DNA of 64,000 nt from Gnetum montanum. Lineage: Eukaryota > Streptophyta > Gnetopsida > Gnetales > Gnetaceae. The stretch lies in the NCBI GenBank assembly GCA_015680685.1, contig MNCI01009196.1:252773-316772 (forward strand). Direction: 5' to 3'. The notes under the pieces were generated by a model. It was not told where the DNA came from. It worked only from the letters and a program-made list of their open reading frames with translations, and made no database searches. A program made the position numbers and the translations under genes. Of the stretch, positions 20,160 to 31,100 are shown in pieces; the stretch's first letter is position 1, and the number at the start of each line of letters is the position of its first letter.

Positions 20160-20758
20160 ATAGATCCAAGGATATGCCAACATTGAATCTACACAAATCC
20201 TTCTATCAAGCTAAGGAGGTAGCCACAAAGAAGACTAAATCCAAAACTTAAGCAAGCTATTAAGAATAAATTGAATAACTTCTTAAGGTAGGATTCATCT
20301 ATCCCATAGATAACAATGAGTGGGTGAATCCACTTATCATTATGCTAAAGAAAGATGGAAAATGAAGAGTTTGTATAGACTTTTGACTATTGAATATGGT
20401 AATATTTAAGGATCATTTTCTATCATTATTGTTGGACCAGATGTTGGATCCAATTACAAGGAATAACTACTAGATTTTTTTGAATGGTTATAGTGGCTAT
20501 AATCAAATCCAAATAGAAGCATAAGATCAAGAAAAGACAACATTGACAAGTTTCTAACGAACTTTTACATATGAAAAGCTACCCTTTGACTTGTGAGATA
20601 TCCCTACAATTTTCCAACAACTGGTACTTAGCATTTTTTAGCAAAAGATCAATAGTAATGTAAAGATCTTCATGGATGACTTCTCCACCTATGATACCAA
20701 CTTCGAGTAAGCCTTGGACTATCTAGAGCAGTTGTTGAAGAACTTTCTAGAGACAAAC
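20160..20758 (+). pseudogene. Athila-like reverse transcriptase of A1, first part
   Basis: Starts with L-N-P-K-L-K-Q-A-I (20240) and contains, in shifted frames, the R-M/F-C-I-D, L-N-G-Y-S-G-Y-N-Q-I (20490-20515) and F-M-D-D (20669-20680) motifs, the last being the YxDD box. It is cut at ...F-L-E-T-N (20758) by the solo LTR; the frame resumes at 21650. Stops and small frameshifts make it non-functional. Confidence 0.75.
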
Positions 20759-21644
20759 TGATAAACTCAATTTCTAGTACACTATGATATTGTATCTACT
20801 ATATCGTAGAAACGATGTTGTAGACATGATGTCATAACCCTTGTTACATCATCATTGATGTGATGTTTGGGGATATGTGTAGCCTATAAATACTGATCCT
20901 TAGATGCATAATTTGTAATTTTTCATTCCAAGTCTTAGGAAAACTCTTGCAGTTTTATCTTGTAGTTGTAATGGAGAGTGAATGCCTACAATGTACAATG
21001 TGATGTTTAGCAGTTGTCTAGAATCTTCATTTGAGTGAATTGTACTTGAATGCAGTTCATGATGATAATAAAGATTGAGATTTCTTTCCAAAATTGTAGC
21101 ATTCCCTTAGTTTAATTTATTTACTTAGCATAATATTTGTTATTATCTTAGTTAATCATTTGCACTCTAATCACTTTATTTTACATGTCATTAGTAAGCG
21201 GAATGGATACAACTGGTTTCAAGTGCTAAGTGTAGTTGTCTAGTAACCCAGTAGTGGCATTGCTTGATGCACTCAGTAGTAATACCACTTGGTAATCCTA
21301 GTGATGACTACATGAGTTCAAGGTGTATATGGTAGACTAGGACCAGATATTCATTACACTAGGCCAAGTTAGATTAGGTTTTCTTAGCTAACTAGACTTA
21401 CAATTTATTTAATCATGTTTACTTTAGGATCACTTAAGAGCCTAACAAAATTAGTTAATCATATGCCTCACTAAGAGCTAAACCATACACTCAAACTTTA
21501 CTAGCTTGAAGTCGAAAGACAACAATCACAACCTTAACATCAATTACTAGCATAATTATATTATCCATGTATGGATTACCATCTGGTCACACATGAGCAT
21601 TCATGACTTGTATGGTAGAGTGTTGGATTCTCCACCACTCATCA
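20759..21644 (+). repeat. Solo LTR with caaac target duplication
   Basis: 886 bp from TGATAAACTC to CCACTCATCA, flanked by caaac at 20754-20758 and 21645-21649, all inside the RT frame of A1, which rejoins across it. A TATA box tataaata is at 20885 and a polyadenylation-like aataaag at 21067. It shares the family layout and 3' end with the E and D LTRs (agtaaccсag-type words, aatcatatgcctc) but is clearly a diverged subfamily. A solo LTR arises by LTR-LTR recombination. Confidence 0.93.
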
Positions 21645-22473
21645 CAAACTTACAATTTAATTGGTAGAAAATCCACATGATGGTCCAAGAAAGAATTGTT
21701 CTAAGACATTGAATTTCAAAAAAAATGAGATTGACATGGATCTAGAGAAAGTATGGATGATCCAAGGAATCACCAAATAGCCTCAAACTATAAAAGATGT
21801 GAGGTCATTCTTTGGACATACTAATTACTATAGGTGCTTCATGAAGAATTTCTCCAAGATTGTCAAACCACTAGTGGAGCTTACAAAGAAGGATGCATGT
21901 TTTGACTAGATTAAGAAATGCGAATAAGCATTAGGGCAATTAAAGAAAAAGCTTGTATAAAATCCCATTCTACATGGTTCAAATTGGTCCAAATCATTTG
22001 ACATAATCATGGGTGCATCCAACTATGCTCTAGGGGTGGTGCTTACAAAATTAGATGATCAAAAACGTCCATAATTCATCCATTGTAAAAGTAGAAGAAT
22101 TGTGGGTGCACAACTAAATTATATCACCACTGAGAAGGAGCTCATGGTAGTGGTATATGCTTTAGAAAAATTCAGGCACTATGTGCTTGAATATCAAATC
22201 TTTATGCATACTACTCACAACACTATCCATTTCCTAATGAATGAGCTAGAAATGAGCCCTCATATCATATGGTGGCTAGTGATTTTGCAAGATTCTAGTC
22301 TGACCATGATGGATAGGAAGGAAACTGAGAATGTGGTTGTGGATGAGAAGCTTTTATCTAATCAAATTTTAGATAAACTCCACTTTGCTAAATCCATTGA
22401 TGTTCAAGATCCCAAGTGTACTAATTCATATGATAATTTTCTCTCCTATCTTCTCACACAAGAGACTACATAG
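21645..22473 (+). pseudogene. Athila-like RT end and RNase H of A1
   Basis: Resumes with L-Q-F-N and continues to the RT thumb region (R-S-F-F-G-H-T around 21810) and the RNase H: F-D-I-I-M-G-A-S-N-Y-A-L-G (21990-22030), then T-E-K-E-L-M-V-V-V-Y-A-L-E-K-F (22120-22175) and H-N-T-I-H-F-L-M-N. The stretch 22102-22473 is one open frame. RNase H would remove the RNA template; here the frame is broken before 22102. Confidence 0.75.
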
Positions 22474-22529
22474 AAAGAAGAACAACTACAAAGATCCTCA
22501 CAAAAAGATACTTCTAGCCAAAAATCTTT

Positions 22530-23392
22530 GACGATGCTCATGATTCCTCCCATTTGTACGAGTACTATTAAAGATATGGAGGAATTACTACACAAATGGA
22601 AGATCCCCAATAGTTGATCTGACCACTAAAGCCTTTCGATCTCTGGGGGATTGATTTCATGGAACTGATCACTTCCATGTCAAATGTGAACCTTACATCA
22701 TTGTTGTGGTTGACTACATACCAAGTGGGCAGAAGTTGTAGCAGTATTAGACTATACATCCATAACTGTAGTACAATTTGTATAACAATAGGTGGTAAAT
22801 AGGTTTGGCGTGCCAAGAGCACTCATTTTTAATAATGGGACCCATTTCATAGTATCTACTTATTGAATACTAATGCAATGGTTGGAGGTATAACATAAAC
22901 TCACAGCCTTCTATCACCCCCCAAGCTAATGATCAAGCTGAAGTGACTAATAGGGAGATTACTAGGATAAAAATCATTAAGTATAGGAAGGACTAGAGTA
23001 CCAAACTTAACGATGTTCTTTGGGCATATCATTCAATGTGAAAACTTCCTATAGGCTACTCTCACTATGAGTTAGTGTACGAAAAGTTACCAAAACTTCC
23101 AATCCAGGCCAAACTTTGTACACTCATAATAGCATGTGACCTTGACCTCCACATCAATCTAGCATAAAAAGAACAACTAATGACACTAAATGTACTAGAT
23201 GAAAATTAACAAGTAGCCTTGATGATGAATAAAGTGCACAAAGCACATTCTAAACAACATCGTGATGCATGGATAAGAAGAGTTAAATTCCAACTTGACA
23301 ATAAGATTCTCTACTAGAATCCCATGCATGTGTTACAATGCACTAAATTCCAAATGTTATGAGAATGATATTATATCATCCATGCAACTTTT
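22530..23392 (+). pseudogene. Athila-like integrase of A1, first part
   Basis: W-G-I-D-F-M-E (first catalytic Asp at about 22650), then I-F-N-N-G-T-H-F (near 22830), where the second catalytic Asp is replaced by Asn, then D-Q-A-E-V-T-N-R-E (near 22935) with the catalytic Glu kept. A C-terminal chain follows (Y-E-K-L-P-K-L-P, H-K-A-H-S-K-Q-H-R-D). It is interrupted at 23392 by element B and resumes at 40881. Confidence 0.75.
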
Positions 23393-23511
23393 TGTTGGCA
23401 ACCATTTAGGACCACCAACATTGTCCTTCACACTCATGACTGGTTTCATAGAAAATGAAAGTTTTTGTTGCAACCAANCTCATGACTGGTTTCATAGAAA
23501 ATGAAAGTTTT
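23393..23511 (-). repeat. 3' LTR of B, end segment
   Basis: From tgttggcaaccatttagg to gaaaatgaaagtttt; homologous to 38051-38115 of the 5' LTR. It includes an artefactual 45-bp duplicate around the N at 23478. The LTR continues at 32417 on the far side of element C. Confidence 0.9.
23478..23478. other. Single-N assembly join with 45-bp duplicate
   Basis: The 45 bp at 23433-23477 are identical to 23479-23523. Two contigs with an unmerged overlap explain this best, so the true sequence is probably 46 bp shorter. Confidence 0.85.
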
Positions 23512-24417
23512 TGTTGCAACCAAAAACCTCGATCGCTGGAATGAAATCCAAGGATCCTCAATGTAAATAGTTCCTCAACCCTGAATCCTAAGGGCCTCCA
23601 TGATAAAAATGGGTTTCAAGGAGCCTTGGCTGGTTTAGTAGATCAACTAGGGACTTATGAGATGTAAAGTGTGGGAATATAAACAAATCCAAATAATGCA
23701 CAGATAATAAATCTATTTTTGAACACAAAACTCAAAACTTAAAACTTTATTGAGATGAGAATAGAGAATAAGTTAGAAAAATGTGTACAAATGATGCCTA
23801 TATGAGAAAAAAAGGGGGGTTCACTTGTGTAGGAGTTCAAAGCCCATTAAAGTTAATGTGATTTGCTCCACAGTCCTAGTGCTAAGCCACTCTTGATGCT
23901 ATCATACCTTCCTTCACTACTACAACCTTGGATCTACCAATTGGGTTGCTTATGGGGGTGAGAAAGGTGGAAATTTTGAATGCCAAATTGCTCCACGCTA
24001 GGGTTTGAAAATCATAGAAGTGTAGTGTCGACACTAAAAATCCACCAAAATCTCAAGGCCACAATGCTTCCACATTGGGGTTCAAGAGAATGCAAGTATG
24101 GGAACTTACAAGAGCTCTTGAGTGCTTGAAAATGCCCCAAGTATGAAATTGTGTGTATGCAAACTACTTGATAATGCTTAAAAATGGTTGAACTTTATCA
24201 AAAATTGCTTAAAATTCTAGAACTGTGTTAAGTGTTGAATCTTACCAAAAATGTTGAACCTATAAATGGTATTGGAGGTTGGCTTCTATAGGTTCTTTGG
24301 GCTATCAATGGGGCTGAAAATTGGCCATGATTTAATGCAAATTTGGCTAAAACTAGCTACAAATTAGTTGCAAATTTGCTGCAATTTTAGGTGAGATGGG
24401 TGACCAAATTTGGGGGG

Positions 24418-24473
24418 TTACTATACATAGTAAGTGCTTCCCCCATGGCCACTCCATTTACTATAAATAGTAA
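24418..24473 (-). promoter_or_regulatory. Paired palindromic TATA-like boxes in the C LTR
   Basis: ttactatacatagtaa (24418-24433) and ttactataaatagtaa (24458-24473), start to start 40 bp, each with 7-bp perfect arms. Both are conserved in the other LTR (32015-32070). The second gives tatttatag on the transcribed minus strand and is the best TATA candidate. Confidence 0.6.
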
Positions 24474-24617
24474 CTAGAGCACACTTTCCATGCTAGAGAT
24501 GAATCTTCCATGCTGAGCTCTCCACCATGCTTGTTGAAGTGGATAGTCAATGTTGAAGTATATGAATTGATGAATTTTGCTTCTTGTGGCTTCTACCCTA
24601 AGAGATTGAATTTTCCA

Positions 24618-24725
24618 CACCAAGGAAAAACTTTCCAGGCTAGGGAAAAAATTTCTAGGCTAAGGAAAAACTTTTACATTGGGGAAAAGCTTTCTAGGTT
24701 GAGGGGGAAAAGTTTCCAAGTTGTG
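24618..24725 (-). repeat. Five-copy degenerate minisatellite in the C LTR
   Basis: About 20-bp units of the form c(t)aagggaaaaactttccagg recur five times with small changes (ctagggaaaaaatttctagg, ttggggaaaagctttctagg and similar). Confidence 0.7.
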
Positions 24726-25140
24726 TATTTGGTCTCCATGTTGAAGGGGGGAAAGTTTACAAACCCCCCACCCTTCTACACTAGGGGTAGGTAAGATCTA
24801 CCCACTACATGTGTTTCTAGCATAGAAAAATGCATACCCCCTACCCCCCACACCCTGCACCCCACATAAAACCCATCAAATTACCATTTTTGGCATTCCA
24901 AAAGGAATTTTTAACCATCCCAAGCCCAAATATAGACACTAGGTGACTTTTTTCACTTGAGGAATGAGGCTTTGACCACATATGAGGCATTTTTTAGCCC
25001 CAAAAATATAAAGTATGTGAAATTGGCCTTTGTGGATTATAATTTTCACATTTACAATGGAATTTTGCCTCAGGTTTCATGGGTAAAAGCTACATGATGA
25101 AGATTAGTTATAACATGCAAAATTTTGTGGTGTTTCAAAG

Positions 25141-25154
25141 GCCCCTCTTTTTTG
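25141..25154 (-). other. Polypurine tract of C
   Basis: The minus strand reads aaaaaagaggggcc, 3 nt before the LTR start TGAAACACCAC. The core is identical to Tat1's PPT. Confidence 0.85.
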
Positions 25155-25440
25155 ATGCCTAGAGGATTACCCCAAGAGGCATCAACAAAGAATACAAAAC
25201 ACCAATGCATATTATAATGCTACACAATACATACAGGCCACATGAGAATCGATTTATCCAGGTCACCAATGTTGCTAGGTTAAGGTTGTAGTGGGTCATG
25301 GTACTAGTTGAAGGCCTTGGCAGGTCGTATTACCTGTTTAAGATTGTAGCAAACCATTTGAAAGCAAGCTCGCTTGTCAATGATATGTTGGCTACATGTA
25401 GTATGGCTTTAGATAGGAATGATTGATTGGATTAGCTAGC
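25155..25440 (-). other. 3' internal spacer of C
   Basis: Between the integrase tail and the PPT; no gene seen. Confidence 0.5.
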
Positions 25441-26083
25441 TCATTCTCATCCATGTTGGCTATTCTAGATGCTCCATTTTCATAGGCTTTGGTGACAAGG
25501 GCCCTTCCCAGTTGGTTGAGAATTTATCTACATGCTCACAAATGGCCTTGACGACTAGGTCTTCCTCCTTGATTTTGTGCATGGTCAAGTCATGGTGATG
25601 TTGTTGCTTCTACCTCTCTTGATAGTGCTTAATGTGAGCAAGTGCTTGCATACACCACTCCTCCACCAAATCTATGGCTGTCGTCCATAACTCCTTACTT
25701 TGCTCATTGTTAATGAAGTCGATCAAGGCTACTTGAAGCAATGGTACATGACATTCAAGAGGTAAAATAGCTTTAGAACCATAAATAAGGCTATAAGAGC
25801 TCATGCTATTTGTCATGGGATAGGTTATTCTATATGCCCATAGTGCATGGACAAGTTGCTCATGCCACTTCTGCTTGCTTTTGTTGAACATCTTCTTGAG
25901 CAAGTTGATGATGGCCTTGTTGCTTACTTTTTCTTGTCCATTAGCTTAAGGGTAGTAAGGTGACGAGAAAGAATGTTTAATGCCTAGGTTGTGACAAAAA
26001 TCCTTGGTTTCTTGGCTGCTAAATTGAGATCCATTGTCTACAACTATGGTCATGGGTATGCCAAAATGAGCTATAATGTTACC
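25440..26083 (-). pseudogene. Tat-lineage integrase, C-terminal half (C)
   Basis: Starts at I-I-A-H-F-G-I-P-M and contains V-V-D-N-G-S-Q-F (second catalytic Asp kept), S-P-Y-Y-P, a stop, A-N-G-Q-E-K, where Lys sits at the catalytic Glu position, and W-H-E-Q-L-V-H-A-L-W-A-Y-R. The frame 25903-25610 is open to ...H-Y-Q-E-R, then a stop. The C-terminal N-W-E-G-P is near 25515. The zinc finger and the first Asp are deleted; the deletion edge is the foreign 49-bp segment at 26084. Confidence 0.82.
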
Positions 26084-26133
26084 TATGCAACTTTTTGTTG
26101 GCAACCATTTAGGACCACCAACATTGTCCTTCA
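26084..26133. repeat. 49-bp filler identical to the A1/B insertion junction
   Basis: From atgcaactttttgttgg to ttgtccttca this is identical to 23382-23430, which comprises 6 bp of A1, the ctttt target duplication of B and the end of B's LTR. It sits exactly where C's pol is deleted, between protease and integrase. Confidence 0.85.
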
Positions 26134-26410
26134 GATAGAAAATAATGTAAATAAACTTAGGCTACATGCATAGGCTATGTCCATAAAACAACAAAGATAT
26201 AATAAATTACAAAAGAAAAAATAAGGCTATTTGGCTATCGTTGCATCTGGTCATAGAGGCATGGGAAGGTTAAGGTAAACTTCACTTATGCACATTCTTT
26301 CTAATATTTGCAAGACCATGGAGTGAATAATGCCTACTTTACACAAGCCTGTATTTTCCATCCCCTTCACTTATGATGTTAAAGGGGAGTTCATCCCATA
26401 ATGTATCCCA
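26134..26410 (-). other. Spacer after protease in C
   Basis: No domain seen; probably the remnant of the protease-RT linker, broken by stops. Confidence 0.4.
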
Positions 26411-26940
26411 TTACCTATCATTGTCATCATTGGTTGTCTTGGCTTTTTGTTCTTCATGGCGAGGAGCTTCTTCTTGAAGCTCCACTTTGGACCCCTGTTC
26501 TATGTCCATGTTGTTAATAGTTAGGGGAGCCGCATTGTCACCATGAATGATGATTTCACCTCCCTCATAAGGAAGGTGAATTTCTTGATGGATGGACAAG
26601 GACATAGCTTGTAACTAAGCCAACTAAGATCTTCCCAAGATCATATTGAATCCTAGTATCTCTTCCACCACCAAGAAGTTTGCAATTGTAGGGAATTATT
26701 TTCTGGCTACAAAATCTAAGGAAATAGACCCCTTGACGGAAACTCTTGATCCATTGAAGGACTTAAGAGATGGTATGGTCATAGGTTGTACTTGCTTAGT
26801 TAAGCCCAATCCTTCAACGATGGTGCATGGGATGACATTAGTTGCATCTCCATCATCAACATGCATCCAATGTATTTTAAATTATCCTATGTGTATGGTT
26901 ATGAACAAAGGGGTTGTGTAGTCAACTTGTCATTCTAGAG
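26411..26940 (-). pseudogene. Tat-lineage protease region of C
   Basis: Minus-strand frames give H-V-D-D-G-D-A-T-N-V-I-P (about 26870-26835), a damaged form of the retropepsin D-[GS]-G motif, then M-I-L-G-R and L-P-Y-E-G-G-E-I-I-I-H-G-D-N (26605-26530), the conserved sequence after the protease in Tat elements. Frameshifts at about 26640 and stops. Confidence 0.65.
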
Positions 26941-27816
26941 ATTAGCCTTAATTTTCCTATCACGAAATGTTAAGGGTGTTGAATTTTTCTCCCCTAGTGA
27001 TGGAGGAATCATCACTACATGAATGGCTTCCTCATTAGCAGGGATATCCTCACTAACACGTATGGAGGTCAACATTTTGACTAGCGTCTCACGATGTGTG
27101 GTAGAAGTTATGATTAGGTCATATCAGCCTAGGGTCATGTTTTTCTGCTTGAGTGATTGCCTAACTTGGTCCATTTCATTAAGGAAATTTTTTTCATTGG
27201 TCATGGGCTTCTCACTCTAGTTTTGCTTTAACTTCCTCCATGCATTCCAAAATGTAGACTTTAGCTTTAGGTTGTTGCTAGTGTGGCTCTTACTTGTTGT
27301 CTTGGTTGTGGGCTTTGGTGTCCTCTTGTGGATTATTGGTTGAAGGAGATGGGGTAGAGGAGGTCATAGGTATAGCAAAAATAGGAGTGGAATTTAGTGG
27401 GCCCACTTCCTTTTGTGCCTCCATCTACTTATCTCCCTTCTTGTCAGGCTTTTTCTTATGCTTCTTTTTTTGGTTGGCTGATGTTTTTTGGTTGTCAACT
27501 ATTGGCTATAAGGAAGAGGTGCTAGCATTGGCCATCATAGGGGGTCATTGTGAAGTTGTTGGGGTTATGGTTGTTTGAGCTATATTGGGATGAGAAACCT
27601 TGATGAAAAAGATTTCCTTAGAGGCATTCATGATGGTACTCTCACAATAAAGGAGGATCTTGACCTATGGGAAGCTAAAGAAGCCTTTTCATTATAGAGG
27701 GGTACTTGGATGATGAATGGTTTTCTTATAGATCTTTGGTTGTCATCAATGTTAAATGCTAAGATAACATAGGGACTAGCATTAGCATTCAAAGGATCTT
27801 TGTAGACCTACATCAA
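26941..27816 (-). other. Gag-protease linker of C
   Basis: Low-complexity charged translation with stops (Lys/Asn and Pro rich on the minus strand). No domain. Plus-strand frames at 27023 and 27294 are shadows. Confidence 0.45.
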
Positions 27817-29790
27817 CTAGGTTTGTGGCTGAACTAGGTTAGAAGCATCTAAGACCAATTCTCCCCTATCTATCATCCTTTGCAGGTCATCCTTCAATGT
27901 AAGGAAAAAGTATGTAGCATGATTAGGCAATTGATGATAATGGTAGAAGCAATCTAACTTGAAGTATTTAGGCAACTGAAAATCATCCTTCATTGTCCAA
28001 GTGGGATTTTTGGCTATTTTGCATGGTTGCTTGTGTTTCCTTTGAGTGGCTTCAATCATTTATTTATGTTGCATCTATCCAATTTTTAATAGTTGGTCTA
28101 GTAGCTTAGATGGCTTTAATGGTAATGTAGTGTATTTATACCTATCCATCCTTTCGAAGTTAGGTCTACTTGTTGTCGATGTAGTGGTCCCAAAAGTTGA
28201 TGGTTGGTTATTATAGTCATTGGTGAGGGCCTTCAACAGGTTGAGCTTTGGCCATTAGTCTGTGATCTTGGTTTCCTTGGTTACAGTTGCTACAATAGTG
28301 TTATTTTATTTTCTTTTTTCCTTGTCTCTTTGAGTTTGTTGGTTTTTATATGTTATATAAGGTAGTTCATGGCTAGCCTTTGTGGCATCCTCTATATTTT
28401 AGTTTTTGAGAATGCTTGGCTAAGAGGTCGCAGATCAAGATAGTAGAGTTTAGACTTGATGAATTCATTAACTGCTCCCTTGAATATGGCTAACAAGTCA
28501 GGCTTCAAATATGGGCTCTAGTATTTCATTCAGCAGTCTATGCCACTGCTGAATAAATTTTTGTATAAGTTCTAAAGGTCCTTGCTTGGCCTTCATAAGT
28601 TGGTCAAGTATCATGTTAGGCTTCAAGTTATACCTAAAGCAGTTGACAAACTAGGCTATTAAGTCTCCCATAGAGAATATAGATCCTCTAGGCAATGCAC
28701 AATATCAATCAAGTTCTTTCCCAGTCAAATACATAGGGAAAATCCTCATGATGGTATGAGGCCATGGCTACAAGAGCAAACATTCAGATCAAAAGGTTAT
28801 AAGATGAGCATTAAGGTTACCTTCTCCATTACATTTGCTAAATTGTAAAATGGGGACACTAGGAGGGAGTGTCAAATGTGGGACTATAGGACTTATGGGG
28901 GATCATCCTGGTAGAAGTTCATAATCTTGACGGTTTGTGTCATAGAGGCTTTAAGCCTCTTCAACTCCTCCATTAAGTCTTGGATCATTTGGAAGGTTTA
29001 ATCCAAGCCTTATGGTGATCCCATAGTTCGTGAGGTTTCTACATCAGGTTTTGGCATCTATTGTGAGGCTCGTGGCCTCATCCTAGGTTGCATAATAGAA
29101 GGAAAATGTCTTGCTATGGTTGTGGCTTGTGGGCCAAACAAGGAAAAAAACGTTTGTGCTAGTACTTGACGCACAAATGGAACAAACATGGTGTGTGATC
29201 CTTATCTTGTTAGGGGTCTCATGGTGGACCCCATGTGAGTAGTTATAGGATTTGCAGCATTAAAATCCATCATTGATGGTTTTGTATATCGAGGTTGTGT
29301 TGCAAATGACATTGATGTGTTATAGTTTGTTGTTTGTGGCATTGACTGAGTGTGATGTGTGGCTAAAACTGACATGGGATTTGCTATAGTACAGTGTAGA
29401 GGAGTGGAACATAGTGACACCATGCCCATGGAAAAAAACAAAAGCATTAGGGGAAGGTTCTATGATGTTGAGGGATGTTTGTTCAAATAGTCCTCCAAGG
29501 ATGTTTTCAGGCTCAAATTCCTCTTTCTGTTATCACCAAAGGTAGGCTGGTCATCTTCCTCTTCTATAGTAATCAATTAGGCTAGAACGCTAGAATAGGC
29601 ATCGTTAAGAGAAATTTCTTCATACAGGGAAGGGATGTGCTCTTTTTCACGTATGAGCTCAAACTTCCTTTTGATGTCAACTTCAATTCGTTGAATTAGC
29701 ATGCCTACTTGTATTTTGGAAAAAATGAAGTTATAACAATCTTCATTAATGGTTGCAAAATCAAGACTCTCCCCTCCGACTCTCAAAGAT
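27817..29790 (-). pseudogene. Tat-lineage gag of C
   Basis: The N-terminal region 29786-29577 is a clean charged frame (M-R-V-G-G-E-S). Gag core: Q-L-M-K-A-K-Q-G-P-L-E-L-I-Q-K-F (about 28600-28555) and W-H-R-L-L-N-E. The C-terminal frame 28059-27817 has Y-F-K-L-D-C-F-Y-H-Y-H-Q-L-P-N-H-A-T and L-K-D-D-L-Q-R-M-I-D-R-G-E-L, the C-x-Y-H-x-x-x-x-H-x-T region of Tat gag that often includes a Cys/His pair. Many stops and shifts between these islands. Confidence 0.65.
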
Positions 29791-30084
29791 CACCTACACT
29801 CAATTACGATAGGGTCTTTGGGATCATACACCCTCATGAATTGTTGGTTATGATCTTCGCTAGTGAAGGTGAAGGGCAATTGGATGGATTTTTTATAAGA
29901 CATGGCTATAATGTTGAGAATTACTTAAGAATAGGCTATAAATGGTAAAATAAAAGTAAATACTAGTGAATGAAATTTAAAAACTCTTAGAGAAAATTCA
30001 AATGGTAATAAATGATGTACTTACTATAATTAGTAAATGGGGGATAAGAGGAGTTTACCCCTTTACCTAAAATTGAATATTAGC

Positions 30085-31065
30085 AATGTTTGCTTCCAAC
30101 CTCACTGAAGTTGGCCTCCCAACTACCTCTATGCTAGGCATGGTAGGGGGAAAAGAAGGGGGGTCAGATAATGGAAATATCACACCTTCTTATTACAATG
30201 TTGGAGAGAGAGAGAAAATGTTGAAGAGCAAAATAGAAACTTGGCAATTTCCAAAGATGGTTTTGGTAGGCTACCAACGTTTACCAAAAAGGAGGGAAAA
30301 GTAGGATTGGGTGGTTTGGAAACCAATGTTAGTTTAGTGGCAAAGATTATGGCAGCAAAAATTATATGTTTATTAAGAATTCCATGCTAGCTTTACTCTA
30401 GGAATTTACAAAAAATGTTGTGAAATTATAGCATTCACACCACCTACAACTTCCACACTAAGGTTTCTACCACTTGGGAGGGGGGTAAAGGCAACGTTGG
30501 ATTCCTTGGGAGTTTTGGCTAGAAAATGGCTTTTAACTTGTAACAAAAGCAGATCTAGTTATAAGATTGGTTTCAAACTTCATCAATGTTGGCCTTCCAA
30601 CTACTTCCATGTTGGGTATGGCAAAGGGGAGAAAGAAGAGGGATGAGATGATGGGAATCTCACACCTCCTACCTCAACATTGATGGGGGGAAAGGTTGAA
30701 AACCAAAGTTAAGAGTTAGTATTTTTCCACTAAAATTAATTTTAGCCAACTACTAATTTTCTCAACTTAGAAAAGTGGGGGGAAAGCCAACTCACGAATG
30801 AGTTGAACCACCCACCTTGAAATCTAGAGAAAATTATTTTGGTAGTAAAAACAATAGGGGGAAGATATATTAACACTAGCTTTGGGTTGTAAAATTTATA
30901 GCAAGTGTTGTAAAAAGCCAAAGCCCAACCACCTACAACTTTCATGATACAGTTTCGATCATAGGAGGGGAAAGACTAGTGTTGATTCCTCAAAGGTTTT
31001 GGCTACAAAAAATCAATGAAAAGCTTGTAAATTATAACAAAAAAAATAGATCTAGCTACAGAATT
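30085..31065 (-). repeat. About 480-bp tandem duplication in the C leader
   Basis: 30087-30580 and 30567-31060 align: caacctcactgaagttggcctcccaactac versus caaacttcatcaatgttggccttccaactac, and ggtttctaccacttgggagg versus ggtttcgatcataggagggg. Divergence is high, so the duplication is old. It lies in the untranslated leader between 5' LTR and gag; 29800-30085 holds nothing recognisable. Confidence 0.65.
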
Positions 31066-31100
31066 TAGGCGAAAGCCCTTCTTCTAGTGCTAAGAAAAAT

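Larger units (their letters stand above)
23512..25137 (-). repeat. 3' LTR of C
   Basis: 1626 bp. On the minus strand it starts TGAAACACCACAAAATTTTG and ends TTGCAACA. It aligns with 31101-32416 except for about 300 bp (24668-24945) missing there behind an N. TATA-like words sit in the two palindromes at 24418 and 24458. Confidence 0.9.

Noticed and set aside
26084-26133. Short terminal direct repeat of a TRIM-like element spanning 23382-26133
   Set aside because: The repeated segment includes A1 host sequence and B's target duplication, so it is not an element terminus.
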